DNA of 64,000 nt from Vitreoscilla sp. (GCA_018780145.1 JADMKA010000089.1:16318-80317), one strand, 5' to 3'. Positions 14,722 through 24,099 are shown, numbered from the stretch's first letter. The notes: generated by a model from the letters alone, not told the origin. Made by a program: numbers and translations.

Positions 14722-17664
14722 GTGCCGAGTTTCCATCTGCGGTTCGTTGGCCAAACCTCGCTGCCCAAGTCCATCTCGCAGGCGGACGTGGACGAGGCGT
14801 TCAGCCTCAGCGCCAAGGACGTCGTCGACGTCCGAGAGAAGTTCAGAAGCGCGCGGCTCGGCGCCGCTCTCCAACTCGTCTTCGTCCGTGCCACCGGCCG
14901 ATCGCTCGACGCGGTATCCGGTGTCCCGCGCGTGCTGCTGCAATCGCTGTGCACGGCCCTGGGTCTCAACGAGACTGCCATCGCGTCTTTGAGATCGCTG
15001 TACAAGCGACCAGCGACGCGGTTTGCACACCAACGCTGGGCACGGGAGTACTGCGGGTTCTCACCCGCCGAAGAGACTGCGTTCGCTGAGCTTCGAAGCG
15101 CGCTGGTCACCCTTGCCGGCTCGGCATCGTCGGTCGATGACCTGGTCAAGCAGACCGAACTCTGGCTGTTCTGCAACAAGTATCTGCTGCCTGGCGATCG
15201 CGCACTGCGCGACATCGCCCGCGAGGCGTTCTCGACGCAGGAGCGCAGTGCCCTCGAGATCGTGCGCCGACAGATCCCGGAGCGCGAACTTCGTGCAGCC
15301 ATCACGAGGCTTCTCTCCAAGCGCAAGGGGCGCACGGGAGGAACGATGCTCGAGTGGTTGCGCACCCCGCCGGCCAAGCACGGGCAGGCGACGCTGAGCG
15401 CGACAACGCAGAAGGTCACGTACCTGAAGGCGCTGGGCGTGCACCAGTGGGACCTGTCCGCGATTCCCTCGGCGCGACTGCAAGCCTATGCCCAAGCCAT
15501 CATCAACCGGCCACCGTTCGACACCGAGCGGCTGAGCGAGAACACCAAGGATCTGGAGGTCGCCTGCTTTCTCGTCGCCACATTGCTGGAGCTGACCGAT
15601 GCGACGGCTGAACTTGCCGGGCGTCGGGTGTGTGATTTCATCCGGCGTGCCGCGGGTCACGTGCAAGAGAAGCAGGCCCGCAGCGCGATCGATCTGCGCC
15701 AGGAGCGCGAACAGATCAGGACAGTGCTCTACAAAGAGGGTCCAACCGCGGAGCAGAAAATTGCCGCGCTGAAAGCACTGATTGCGCCGGAGAGCCAGGG
15801 CGACTGCAGTCGCGCCGCGCTCGTTCGTGGCGCGCTTGTTGAAGATGGGCGCAACATCACGGCGCTGCTGAACGCGGTTACCGTTCTCGAGTTGCACGGC
15901 GACGACACTGATCGGGCGATAAGGCAGGTCAAGACACTGCGGGAGCTCGCGCGGCACGGCGCCACCCAGTTGCCAAAGGACTTCGACTTGTCGGTGGCCG
16001 ATCCTGTGTGGCACGATCTGTTGAGGGTGCCGGATCGCGGAAAGGCGCTCGCCGCGTTGAGGGCCTGCGCCGTTACCTCCATCCGCAAAGGCCTGAAGGG
16101 CGGCCGGCTGTGGCTCGCGCACAGCCGCAAACACCGGGATCGCGAAGACATGCTGATCCCGCCCACCGAGTGGCAGGCCAAGCGCCAGAGCTTGGTCAGT
16201 GCACTGAGCCTGACGGCGGAGCCGAAGAAGTACCTCGAACGGCTTCACACGAAGCTCAACGACTGCCTGGCAGCGCTGGCCCAAGCGGTCACCGAAGGCC
16301 GGGTGACGATCGATGCCGAGGGCCGCATGCATCTGCCTGCTCTGCATGCCGCAGACATCGACGCCGAGGCCGCGCGCAGCCGGGACGCGATGTTCGGCAT
16401 CATCGGCCCGGTTCAGTTCGGCGACATGCTCGTCCAGGTCGACTCCCGGTCGAACTTCAGCGAGGCGATCCTCGGCCGCCGCGCGAATTCCGTGCAGGAG
16501 CTTGTCGCGGCGTACGGAGCGCTGCTGGCGCACGGCACGGAGAACGATGCCAAGGGCGTCGCTGCGATGGTGCCGGGCTTGGAGGTGTCTCACATCACCG
16601 CGGCGATGCGCACGATAGAAGCGACCGGTCGTCTGCGGCGGGCCAACGAACGCGTCGTGGCTTTTCAGCAGTCGTTTGCGATCGCGCTCAGTTGGGGCAA
16701 CGGCGAAAGAGCCTCTGCGGACGCCATGTCGCTGGACGCCTCGCGGCACCTTTACACCGCCCGCCTCGACCCGCGACGCAAGAGCCCTGCGATGGGGGTC
16801 TATACGCACTACCTGGATTCGTATGGCCTGTTCTATGACCAGCCCATTGTGCTGAACGAGCGCCAAGCAGCCGCGGCTGTCCACGGCGTGGAGGCGCACA
16901 ACGCCACGCGCAGCGAGGACCGTCTCCGGCTGGCGCTGCTGGCCGTTGACACGCACGGCTATACGAACGCCGCCATGGCCGTGGCCAAGCTGCTGGGCTT
17001 CGACCTGTGCGTGCGCCTGCGCAACCTTTCCGAGCGGATGCTGTACTTGCCGGCGTGCATCGTGCTGCCTGACGCGCTCGCGCAGCTGAAGATCGGCCGC
17101 GTCAGCGAGCGCAAGATCAAGACAGGCTGGGACGAATTGCTGCGCCTGATTGCCTCGATCCGCGGCGGCCGGCTGACGGCCAAGGAAGCGTTGGACAAGC
17201 TCGGCAGCGCCGCCAAGGGCGATGCGCTGCACGCAGCGGCCGACGAACTCGGCAAGCTGTTGCGCACCATCTTCCTCTGCGACTATTTCACCAAGCCCGA
17301 CTTCCGCCGGGAACTCCACACGCTGCTGAACCGTGGTGAGTCCGCGCACCAGCTTCAGCGCGCCGTCTACCACGGCCGGATCGCTCCGGAGCGTGGCCGG
17401 CGTGGCGACGAGATGCGAGCCATCTCCGGCGCGCACGCGCTGCTGACCAACGTCGTCATCGCCTGGAACACGATGAAGATGCAGGAGGTGGTCGACCGCT
17501 GGCGCGTCCGGAGGCACCCGATCCGTGACGACTGGCTGCGCCGCATGGGGCCGGTGCACTTCGGGCACATCAACTTCAGGGGCACCATCGCGTTCAAGAT
17601 CGCCGAGTTCATCGATGCCCTCGTTCAACGCTCCACGCCACAGCGAGCCGGGACGACCAGATAG
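14722..17664 (+). CDS. tnpA: Tn3-family transposase
   Basis: 980 residues, the normal size for Tn3 TnpA, starting at a GTG. The C-terminal DDE catalytic domain is intact: Asp667 (Ala-Ser-Ala-Asp-Ala-Met), Asp743 (Ala-Val-Asp-Thr-His-Gly-Tyr) and Glu897 (Gly-Asp-Glu-Met-Arg-Ala-Ile-Ser-Gly). The N-terminal half would bind the 38-bp ends. Replicative transposition would yield cointegrates that need a resolution system, for which the tyrosine recombinase at 22180 and the dyad before it are the only candidates within the element. The gene starts 86 bp inside the left repeat. Confidence 0.95.
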   Translation: MPSFHLRFVGQTSLPKSISQADVDEAFSLSAKDVVDVREKFRSARLGAALQLVFVRATGRSLDAVSGVPRVLLQSLCTALGLNETAIASLRSLYKRPATRFAHQRWAREYCGFSPAEETAFAELRSALVTLAGSASSVDDLVKQTELWLFCNKYLLPGDRALRDIAREAFSTQERSALEIVRRQIPERELRAAITRLLSKRKGRTGGTMLEWLRTPPAKHGQATLSATTQKVTYLKALGVHQWDLSAIPSARLQAYAQAIINRPPFDTERLSENTKDLEVACFLVATLLELTDATAELAGRRVCDFIRRAAGHVQEKQARSAIDLRQEREQIRTVLYKEGPTAEQKIAALKALIAPESQGDCSRAALVRGALVEDGRNITALLNAVTVLELHGDDTDRAIRQVKTLRELARHGATQLPKDFDLSVADPVWHDLLRVPDRGKALAALRACAVTSIRKGLKGGRLWLAHSRKHRDREDMLIPPTEWQAKRQSLVSALSLTAEPKKYLERLHTKLNDCLAALAQAVTEGRVTIDAEGRMHLPALHAADIDAEAARSRDAMFGIIGPVQFGDMLVQVDSRSNFSEAILGRRANSVQELVAAYGALLAHGTENDAKGVAAMVPGLEVSHITAAMRTIEATGRLRRANERVVAFQQSFAIALSWGNGERASADAMSLDASRHLYTARLDPRRKSPAMGVYTHYLDSYGLFYDQPIVLNERQAAAAVHGVEAHNATRSEDRLRLALLAVDTHGYTNAAMAVAKLLGFDLCVRLRNLSERMLYLPACIVLPDALAQLKIGRVSERKIKTGWDELLRLIASIRGGRLTAKEALDKLGSAAKGDALHAAADELGKLLRTIFLCDYFTKPDFRRELHTLLNRGESAHQLQRAVYHGRIAPERGRRGDEMRAISGAHALLTNVVIAWNTMKMQEVVDRWRVRRHPIRDDWLRRMGPVHFGHINFRGTIAFKIAEFIDALVQRSTPQRAGTTR

Positions 17665-17693
17665 ACCGGCCCATGGAATCGCTGCCGTTCATT

Positions 17694-17800
17694 GCCTACC
17701 GCTGCGATTTGCACGCGGACCGTGAGTGCCTGAGCACTTGGTGCAGCGTAAGTCGTTGATTGATCGGGGACGGAGCGCACGCTACCGCTACGATTTGCAC
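17694..17800. repeat. Two degenerate internal copies of the terminal repeat
   Basis: CTACCGCTGCGATTTGCAC (17696-17714) and GCTACCGCTACGATTTGCAC (17781-17800) match the inner ~20 bp of the right terminal repeat in the same orientation. They lie just after tnpA and 85 bp apart. They may be the old right end of a smaller transposon before the passenger block was gained, or extra transposase-binding sites. Confidence 0.6.
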
Positions 17801-18536
17801 GCATCCCAAAGCGAGCGGCGTCGATCTGGCGGCCGCGAACCCAGAACGGTCAGTCGTGATTCCAGCAGCTGCCACCAGCGGTCGTTTAGAGGGCTGAGAT
17901 GAAGGGGAAGCGGTCGCTCGCGCCGCGGCATGCGCGACGTTCTCTGCACGCCTCCCTTGAGAGGGAAGGCGCGCCAGGCAAAAAGGCGACAGGACCATCG
18001 TAACAGATAGTAACCTTCATTGCCGACCAAAAGAAGAGCGGCCTAACATCAAAAATAGGACTGCTCGCAAGCGTAATTGCCTGGGCGAAGTTGCGGAAAC
18101 GCCGTGAGGCGTCAAGCGCACATTGGGCTTCCCGGCTGGCTGGAGTTAATTTTTCCAGGGAGGGAATATGTCCGAGCGTCGCGCGGTATGCGTTTTGCGC
18201 CGACACGTAGCGGTCCGCGAAATAGTGCAATTGGGACGCGTCGACTGGCGCATTCGCGGGCGATATCGCCCGATACGGAGCGCCCACGCTCTGACTGCGA
18301 ATAAGCCAGTCACGTCAGACAACAACGTTTGCCCGGGGCCGCCCGTTCCTGGATTAGGGATCTCCGCGTCGCCACGCGAGTACGGCCTAGGCGACAGGCA
18401 CGAAGCAGCCATCACAAGCCAAACTGCGCGATCGCCGCCCGTCTAGCGATGAAGGGTGATCAAGCGCTATCCGGCGTGATCAACGATTCAGCGCGTTGAC
18501 CCGCTCTTGTTCAACGGCAAGAAAGAGGGAATTCTC
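17801..18536. other. Intergenic region in transposon, possible small ORF
   Basis: A leftward frame of 133 codons (17886-18287) has a plausible-looking centre (Gln-Leu-His-Tyr-Phe-Ala-Asp-Arg-Tyr...), but no ribosome site or family feature supports it. Nothing else is seen. Confidence 0.3.
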
Positions 18537-20024
18537 GTGAGCGACCCCATAGAAGTTTTTCGAGACTATCTTGGCTTTAGTCCACTTGGCGGCGTGGTCT
18601 TGGTAAACAGTAGCGACTTGCCGGGTGACATCCCGACAAAGGTCGCAGAGGTCAACCCGCCCGATCCACCCCCTGACGGCTCGCCGGCCGGTAGAGGCAG
18701 GCTGGTATATCTGCCGTCCGGACGCCTTACTACCCCGGAGCTGGATTTATCCCAAGGGCAGAGCTTGTGTGGCGTTAAGGGGTCCACCATCCTCACGCTT
18801 GAAAGCGACGCCACGCTAACGAAACGCGATGTCAGTGGCGTTGGCGCGTACATCACTATCCGCGATGACTATTACGCCGAGGGAGGGATTGCTGGCCAAG
18901 GAGTTATCGAGGATCTGGACATCGACGCCAAGAATCTGGACACAGCAACCGGCACCGGTGTGACAAAATTCTATGGGTTATATGCTCCGCCGCGAGACCC
19001 GGACCCCGACCACCATGCGAACCTGCATACCATTCGCAATGCGGCCGTCTACAACGCCAAGGACAACGGGATCCATTTTGACCTCGGCAATGATAAGTTG
19101 GTGTGCGATAGGATCCGCCAAGAAGGTGCCGGCGGAGTCGGCATTTACTTGGCAGGCGGCGATGTGAAGGCTAGGGCCGTTGGATCTGCTTCTGTTGGCA
19201 CTGCGCTATACGTCAGTGGCGCCGCAGTGGAAATTGACCAATTCGACCTTTGGCGTAGCATAGACGCCAATGTGGATCAACCCACACTGGACATCGTTGG
19301 TGGCGCTAACGGCTGTGTGATCAAGAGCGGCACCGTCGAGGGGTGGACGCGGTTCATTGGGAAGAATGAGGGTGAGGACCCCCCTCCTCCATTCGATCCG
19401 GAAAGCCCTGCCGCCAGCCACTATCTCAACAGCAAGGCTCAGTTCGCCTTTGTCCACTTTAAATACAGCAAGGACTTATTGCGAGCAGACCCCGATCCGA
19501 CGTGCTACTTCGAAGCGCAGTCAGCAGACTTGGTAGAGCTGATTTCGTGCAAATTTGGAGTTAGTGGTACTGAAAAGCCCAATGCCGGGCACACGTACGA
19601 CTACCTAATCATGATTACCAACTCAAGCAACGATGCTAGCCGAAACGGATTGGTGAAGATATCCGGCGGTTCCGGGATGCTGCGTTATCTGGGCAGAGTA
19701 GATGGCAATCGAAATAGGATGTACATTGATGCTCTCAAGCACATTTGCAATGTGCCTAAGCGTCTGCTATTTGACTGGGGCCGAATGGGAACGGTCGAAA
19801 TAGTCCCAAACTGGGCAGTAGACTCTAGTGATCCAATGATCCGCACCCATCTGCGCTGCGACGGAACGCAATACAACAAAGTGGACCAGCCATTTGGCTA
19901 TTTGAATGTCGGGGCGTATCGAGGCGCCAATGTCACTCTGGACGATGGCATTGGGACATTTGATATGCCGAGGTTGCCAATAGTCTCAAGCGACTGCGTA
20001 TTTGCAATTCGCGCCATTCCATAA
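18537..20024 (+). CDS. Beta-helix (tailspike/pectate-lyase-like) protein
   Basis: About 495 residues from a GTG with GAGG 8 nt upstream. An N-terminal segment (about 1-60) leads into alternating short beta strands and turns with many Asn, Asp and Gly (for example Asn-Ala-Lys-Asp-Asn-Gly-Ile-His-Phe-Asp), typical of right-handed parallel beta-helices in phage tailspikes and polysaccharide lyases. No signal peptide is seen, which fits a phage structural origin better than a secreted lyase. Base composition is clearly lower in GC than in the flanking genes, a sign of transfer. I see no catalytic motif I can name. Confidence 0.55.
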   Translation: MSDPIEVFRDYLGFSPLGGVVLVNSSDLPGDIPTKVAEVNPPDPPPDGSPAGRGRLVYLPSGRLTTPELDLSQGQSLCGVKGSTILTLESDATLTKRDVSGVGAYITIRDDYYAEGGIAGQGVIEDLDIDAKNLDTATGTGVTKFYGLYAPPRDPDPDHHANLHTIRNAAVYNAKDNGIHFDLGNDKLVCDRIRQEGAGGVGIYLAGGDVKARAVGSASVGTALYVSGAAVEIDQFDLWRSIDANVDQPTLDIVGGANGCVIKSGTVEGWTRFIGKNEGEDPPPPFDPESPAASHYLNSKAQFAFVHFKYSKDLLRADPDPTCYFEAQSADLVELISCKFGVSGTEKPNAGHTYDYLIMITNSSNDASRNGLVKISGGSGMLRYLGRVDGNRNRMYIDALKHICNVPKRLLFDWGRMGTVEIVPNWAVDSSDPMIRTHLRCDGTQYNKVDQPFGYLNVGAYRGANVTLDDGIGTFDMPRLPIVSSDCVFAIRAIP

Positions 20025-20043
20025 TTCATTTAGAAAGACAGCC

Positions 20044-20667
20044 ATGGCAGATTTTCAACTCGCCTCTGCGCTTTTCGCTAGTGAGTCGGTTATTCGGGGG
20101 ACCATTGGTCTGTATCCCAATCAGCGTGCCTACGCATCAGATCAAAATGGCGCAGAAATGTTTTGGGACGATACAAATGACAAGTGGCTTTGGGCGACCC
20201 ACGCACAAAGCATTTTTCGCTGGTATGCCGATGTCAATTCTACGTCATCCACCGCCGTTCAGGAGCTAAAAACTTATCCTAGCCTACCGATTTTGGCTAG
20301 CGAAGATTCGCTCAAGATATCGGCCCTTTTTACACTCGGCGCCGCCGCCACCAAGATATTGCTCAAGTTCGGTCCTGCCGTGTCGCTCGTTGATGCGTAT
20401 TCCATGACCGTGAATGCCACCGGTGACCTTGGCCTCAACTTGGAGGCCGAAATGCGCAACTATGGAGACGCTTCCCACCAGAAGTGGTCGACTCCAGATC
20501 GACGTGTTTTAGGCGTTGTCAGTAATGGCAGCGGTCCAACGCTCACCACAAAAAATACAGGCATTACGGGAAATACACTTGGCATTTACTGCGACAAAGT
20601 CGCATCGGGTGATGTCGTCGTGATGAACTGGTTTGAAGTATCAGTCTGCGGCGGCGGGATTCCGTGA
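20044..20667 (+). CDS. Hypothetical protein, transposon passenger
   Basis: 207 residues from the ATG at 20044, 19 bp after the beta-helix gene, so they are likely co-transcribed. The N-terminal part (Gly-Leu-Tyr-Pro-Asn-Gln-Arg-Ala-Tyr...Phe-Trp-Asp-Asp-Thr-Asn-Asp-Lys-Trp-Leu-Trp) and a beta-rich, Thr/Ser/Gly-rich remainder resemble small phage fibre or capsid-decoration proteins in style. I recognise no family. GC is low, as in its neighbour. Confidence 0.6.
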   Translation: MADFQLASALFASESVIRGTIGLYPNQRAYASDQNGAEMFWDDTNDKWLWATHAQSIFRWYADVNSTSSTAVQELKTYPSLPILASEDSLKISALFTLGAAATKILLKFGPAVSLVDAYSMTVNATGDLGLNLEAEMRNYGDASHQKWSTPDRRVLGVVSNGSGPTLTTKNTGITGNTLGIYCDKVASGDVVVMNWFEVSVCGGGIP

Positions 20668-20787
20668 TTCCACTTTCGCGCTTCGGAGGCTCAACTTGGG
20701 GGGTGGTCTCCATCGCCTAGGAGGCGTGTAATTGCATTCCTGCGAACTTTGTCCATCCGACGAAGCCGCTGCCTCTGGGAGACATAC

Positions 20788-21972
20788 ATGACAGTCTACT
20801 TTCGTGCGGTTTTCGCTGCAACGTGCGCCGCTGCCGCCATTGCGATGCCCGCGACGGCAGGTACCGGCCGCATCACGCTCAACGACACCGGTATGACGCA
20901 ATGCATTGACCACCACAAGGATTGGTCCTCGGATTGCACCAAGAGCCGACAGGATGCCGCCGACGGGCGCGACGCGGATGTCAACATTCCGGACGATGGT
21001 GCAGCGGGATTCAGCTTTCAAAAGGTCTGTCGGTCCGGCCAGATGGCAGGGGATGGAAGTTGCCCTGTCGATCCGCCCCTCGGCAGCGGACCTGACGACT
21101 GGGGCTGCGTCTATGACAACGTCACCCAACTGACGTGGGAGGCCAAGACTGATGACAGCGGGATGCATGACTACCAGCGCTTCTACACCAACAAGGGCGA
21201 GAAGGCCCGTGGTGACAGCTCCGATGTTGCCTGGCTGGTCGACGCTACAAACGCCGAGACTCTGTGCGGTGCAACAAACTGGCGCTTGCCGGGTGTACTG
21301 GAACTCCAGTCAATCGTTGCCTATGGCAACGGCGCCCCCGGCATGCCATATCCTTGGATTGATCCCACCTTCTTCATTTACACGTTGGGCGGTCATGCTT
21401 GGACGAGTGTCGAGGACGTTCACGAGCACAGATTTGTTTGGTATGTCCATTTCGGCAATGGCCGCGTTAGCTCCGATGCCCGCTTCAAACCCTATGGGGT
21501 TCGCCTCGTGCATAACCTCACCGCACAAGGCCAGGCGTCGCTGGGCAAGGCTCGATTTATCCCTTCGCCAGACGGCACGGAAGTGACGGATATCATGACT
21601 GGCTTGGCGTGGCGACGCTGCGCGGAGGGCATGGCTTGGAACAACGATGCACAGACCTGCGACGGCCTTGCGACCTTGTTTGACTGGCAGGACGCACTGG
21701 ACCACGCCCGAGCTAATCACGAGGGTGGATGGCGCATACCTAACATCAAGGAACTCTTAAGCCTTGCCAATCACAAGAAGAGGCACCAAACTCTCGATGA
21801 GTTAGCTTTTCCGAATTCACCGCTTAGCTTCCTTTCTTCGACAGCGGTCGATAGTAATGGGGACGTGTTCGTGAAGTACGTTGGATTCACTAAAGGCTCT
21901 GTTGAAGAACGGGCCGCCTACAACAACAACGCGCCCCTACCACTGCGCTTTGTACGCCGCGGCCGCGAATGA
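20788..21972 (+). CDS. Secreted DUF1566 (Lcl C-terminal domain) protein
   Basis: 394 residues from the ATG at 20788, with GGGAG upstream. A clean signal peptide (about 1-25, ending Ala-Thr-Ala-Gly) predicts export. Two DUF1566 repeats follow, each with the pattern Asp-x-x-Thr-x-Leu-x-Trp and a later Trp-Arg-Leu/Ile-Pro-x-x-x-Glu-Leu-x-Ser/Leu: the first about residues 110-235, the second about 265-392. Many cysteines suggest disulphides. Proteins of this type are extracellular or surface-associated and sometimes bind carbohydrate; the role here is unknown. Confidence 0.75.
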   Translation: MTVYFRAVFAATCAAAAIAMPATAGTGRITLNDTGMTQCIDHHKDWSSDCTKSRQDAADGRDADVNIPDDGAAGFSFQKVCRSGQMAGDGSCPVDPPLGSGPDDWGCVYDNVTQLTWEAKTDDSGMHDYQRFYTNKGEKARGDSSDVAWLVDATNAETLCGATNWRLPGVLELQSIVAYGNGAPGMPYPWIDPTFFIYTLGGHAWTSVEDVHEHRFVWYVHFGNGRVSSDARFKPYGVRLVHNLTAQGQASLGKARFIPSPDGTEVTDIMTGLAWRRCAEGMAWNNDAQTCDGLATLFDWQDALDHARANHEGGWRIPNIKELLSLANHKKRHQTLDELAFPNSPLSFLSSTAVDSNGDVFVKYVGFTKGSVEERAAYNNNAPLPLRFVRRGRE

Positions 21973-22012
21973 ACCCTGATGGCGCCGCCTTTAGGCTGAG
22001 GGCTTCTCCAGC

Positions 22013-22038
22013 AAGGCAAGGGCTTTAGCCCTTGCCTT
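22013..22038. terminator. Terminator-like perfect hairpin
   Basis: AAGGCAAGGGC (22013-22023) and its exact complement (22028-22038) enclose the loop TTTA. It sits 40 bp after the DUF1566 gene. There is only a short T-run (TTT), so termination strength is uncertain. Confidence 0.55.
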
Positions 22039-22122
22039 TGGTCCGAGCGCAAGCCGCGGCGGCGCATCTTCCTCGAGCGGCGCGGTCTCAAGCTGAGACT
22101 GGCAGGCGTTGCCGAGAAGGTG

Positions 22123-22152
22123 CTATTGCGATAAGTCTTCTTATCGCAATAG
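22123..22152. other. Perfect 13-4-13 dyad, putative recombination site
   Basis: CTATTGCGATAAG (22123-22135) and CTTATCGCAATAG (22140-22152) are exact inverted copies around TCTT. Read as 11-6-11 it has the form of a dif/Xer-type core (...GATAA-GTCTTC-TTATC...). It ends 27 bp before the start of the transposon's tyrosine recombinase, so it is a good candidate for that enzyme's crossover or operator site. Confidence 0.6.
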
Positions 22153-22179
22153 GCATATTTTCTGCCTAAACTGGCGACC

Positions 22180-23877
22180 ATGAAAACGCGCCTGTCCTCG
22201 CCGGCAGAAGAGGTCGAAGCTGGAGGCCTTCCGGATGCAGCATCGCTGGCTGCATTGCGCGGCTGGTACGAAGGGCTCTCCACCCGGGAGGCCGTTGTCC
22301 GATACCTCGGGCACACCAAGGCCGACGGCCAGTCTTCGCGCAGCATGCTTGGCGTCATTCGGCGCCAGCTGATCTTGCTGGCCAGGCGTAGGCACCGAGA
22401 GGATCTCGCCGCGCTGTTCGACCACCCGCTATCCGAGCGAAGCAAGCATGCCCATGCCGTGACACGCGCGATCGCGCTACTGCCGTCATTGCCGACGCCC
22501 GAACCTCTGATTGGCGATGACATCGCGCAGTGGCTGGAGCCGCGCGCAGTGCGCGCGCTGCTGGCCCAAGGCATCAGGACGCTCGCCGCGTTGACAGTCC
22601 GAATTCCGCGTCGGCGCCGGTGGTGGGCAGCAATTCCCGGTCTGGGCTCCGCGGGTGCTCGGCGCATTGAGGTCTTCTTCGCCAAGCACCCGCAGCTCAC
22701 TGATCGTGCGCGAGCGCTGGTCATGACCGACGCGCCGCAGAGCATCCTGCCCTGGGAGCGCCTCGCTGTTCCAGATGAGGTCGACGGGTCGCGCGGGACG
22801 TTTCGGGCGCCGCGATCGACGTGCACTCTGGGCGCGACCAATGACTACGAGGCCGTGCAGGCCTGGCTTGCGCTCCACGAGTCGGGAGCCACGCAACGCG
22901 CGTACCGCAAGGAGGCGGAGCGGCTGATCCTGTGGGCCATCATCGAGCGTGGACGCGCACTGTCGTCGCTGACCACGGAGGACGCGGTGGCATACCGTGC
23001 CTTCCTTCGCCATCCCGCGCCACGCGGCCGCTGGGTCGGTCCGCCGCGCCCGCGCTCGTCGCCAGAATGGCGGCCGTTCGCTGGTGGCCTCTCGGCGCGC
23101 TCGGTGGCCTACTCCCTCTCGGTCCTGGGCGCCATGTACCGCTGGCTCATGCAGCAGCGCTACGTGCTCGCCAACCCTTTCGCCGGCATCAAGGTGCGCG
23201 GTGCGGCCCGTGTGTCGTCCCTGCCCGCCTCGAGGGTGTTCGCAGAAGGCGAGTGGTCGATGATCCAGACCGTGGCTGAGGGCTTGGAGTGGTCCTATGG
23301 CTGGGAGCCGGCCGCCGCCCAGCGGTTGCGCTTCTTGGTCGACTTCGCCTACGCGACGGGCCTGCGCGCCAGCGAGCTCGTGGGCGCCACGCTCGGCATG
23401 ATCGAGGTGGATGCCGAAGGTGACCATTGGCTGCACCTCGTTGGCAAGGGGAGCAAGGCCGGCAAGGTCGCCCTGCCGCCACTGGCGCGCGCCGCCCTCG
23501 ATCGCTACTTGGTCCAGCGCGGATTGCCGACGACACCGACGCGGTGGCAGCGGTCGACGCCGCTGGTGGGTAGCCTCGAACAGAACAGCGCGGCGGGGAT
23601 CACGGCGACCCGGCTGGGGGCGATCACGAAGCGATTCTTTGCGCAAGTCGCGGAACTCATCCAGGACCAGAACCCGTCGACTGCGGAGAAGCTGCGGCGC
23701 GCCAGTCCCCATTGGATGCGTCACACGCACGCCACGCATGCGCTGGCGCGCGGCGCTGAGCTCACGACCGTGCGCGACAACCTGCGGCATGCGTCGCTGT
23801 CGACCACATCGATCTATTTGCACGGGGAAGAGGTCAAACGGGCGCGGCAGCTTGGGAAGGCGTTTGCTGCGCGGTGA
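22180..23877 (+). CDS. Tyrosine recombinase (large, transposon-borne)
   Basis: 565 residues. The N-terminal ~210 residues are an extra helical domain like those of the other long recombinases in this window; residues about 240-330 form the core-binding domain. The catalytic domain is complete: Arg396 (Ala-Thr-Gly-Leu-Arg), a lysine in Gly-Lys-Gly-Ser-Lys, His511-x-x-Arg514, the His of Leu-Arg-His-Ala-Ser-Leu, and nucleophile Tyr546. It lies at the right end of the Tn3-family element, where TnpI- or TnpS-type resolvases would act on cointegrates. A 13-4-13 dyad sits directly upstream. Confidence 0.88.
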   Translation: MKTRLSSPAEEVEAGGLPDAASLAALRGWYEGLSTREAVVRYLGHTKADGQSSRSMLGVIRRQLILLARRRHREDLAALFDHPLSERSKHAHAVTRAIALLPSLPTPEPLIGDDIAQWLEPRAVRALLAQGIRTLAALTVRIPRRRRWWAAIPGLGSAGARRIEVFFAKHPQLTDRARALVMTDAPQSILPWERLAVPDEVDGSRGTFRAPRSTCTLGATNDYEAVQAWLALHESGATQRAYRKEAERLILWAIIERGRALSSLTTEDAVAYRAFLRHPAPRGRWVGPPRPRSSPEWRPFAGGLSARSVAYSLSVLGAMYRWLMQQRYVLANPFAGIKVRGAARVSSLPASRVFAEGEWSMIQTVAEGLEWSYGWEPAAAQRLRFLVDFAYATGLRASELVGATLGMIEVDAEGDHWLHLVGKGSKAGKVALPPLARAALDRYLVQRGLPTTPTRWQRSTPLVGSLEQNSAAGITATRLGAITKRFFAQVAELIQDQNPSTAEKLRRASPHWMRHTHATHALARGAELTTVRDNLRHASLSTTSIYLHGEEVKRARQLGKAFAAR

Positions 23878-24010
23878 CGTCGAGCCCTGCGTGGCATTTC
23901 CCAATAGCGCGAAGGCGAGAGAGCGTTTGTGCAGCAGGCTGTTGCACAAATGTCGGGTACGCCTGCATGCTTCCTATCTCAGGCAATGCCTGCCGGGTTT
24001 ACCCCCAGGC

Positions 24011-24048
24011 GCTACCGCTACGACTTGCACCGAAACCGAGATCACCCC
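24011..24048 (-). repeat. Right terminal inverted repeat of the Tn3-family transposon
   Basis: 38 bp, GCTACCGCTACGACTTGCAC at its inner side and ATCACCCC at the outer end, followed by the CTGCT target duplicate. Confidence 0.93.
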
Positions 24049-24099
24049 CTGCTGGCCGTCTCGGACCACTGTCCGCTGGTCGCCGACATGGAACTCTGA
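24049..24099 (+). pseudogene. 3' fragment of the gene interrupted by the transposon
   Basis: Continues the reading frame broken at 14597 and ends Ser-Asp-His-Cys-Pro-Leu-Val-Ala-Asp-Met-Glu-Leu-stop. The Ser-Asp-His-x-Pro ending suggests an endonuclease/exonuclease/phosphatase fold. Confidence 0.5.

Larger units (their letters stand above)
14598..24048. mobile_element. Complete Tn3-family transposon, 9,451 bp
   Basis: The ends are 38-bp inverted repeats (14598-14635 and 24011-24048) that begin GGGGTGATCTCGGTTTCGGT and differ at only two positions. A perfect 5-bp target duplication, CTGCT, flanks them (14593-14597 and 24049-24053), as expected for Tn3-family insertion. Inside are a full-length DDE transposase (980 residues), a passenger block of visibly lower GC (18.5-22.0 kb), a dyad site and a 565-residue tyrosine recombinase that may resolve cointegrates in place of a serine resolvase. 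I see no antibiotic or metal resistance gene. Confidence 0.93.

Noticed and set aside
15061..17628. 855-codon leftward open frame opposite tnpA
   Set aside because: It is a mirror of the transposase gene with no recognizable domain; such long antisense frames are common in high-GC genes.
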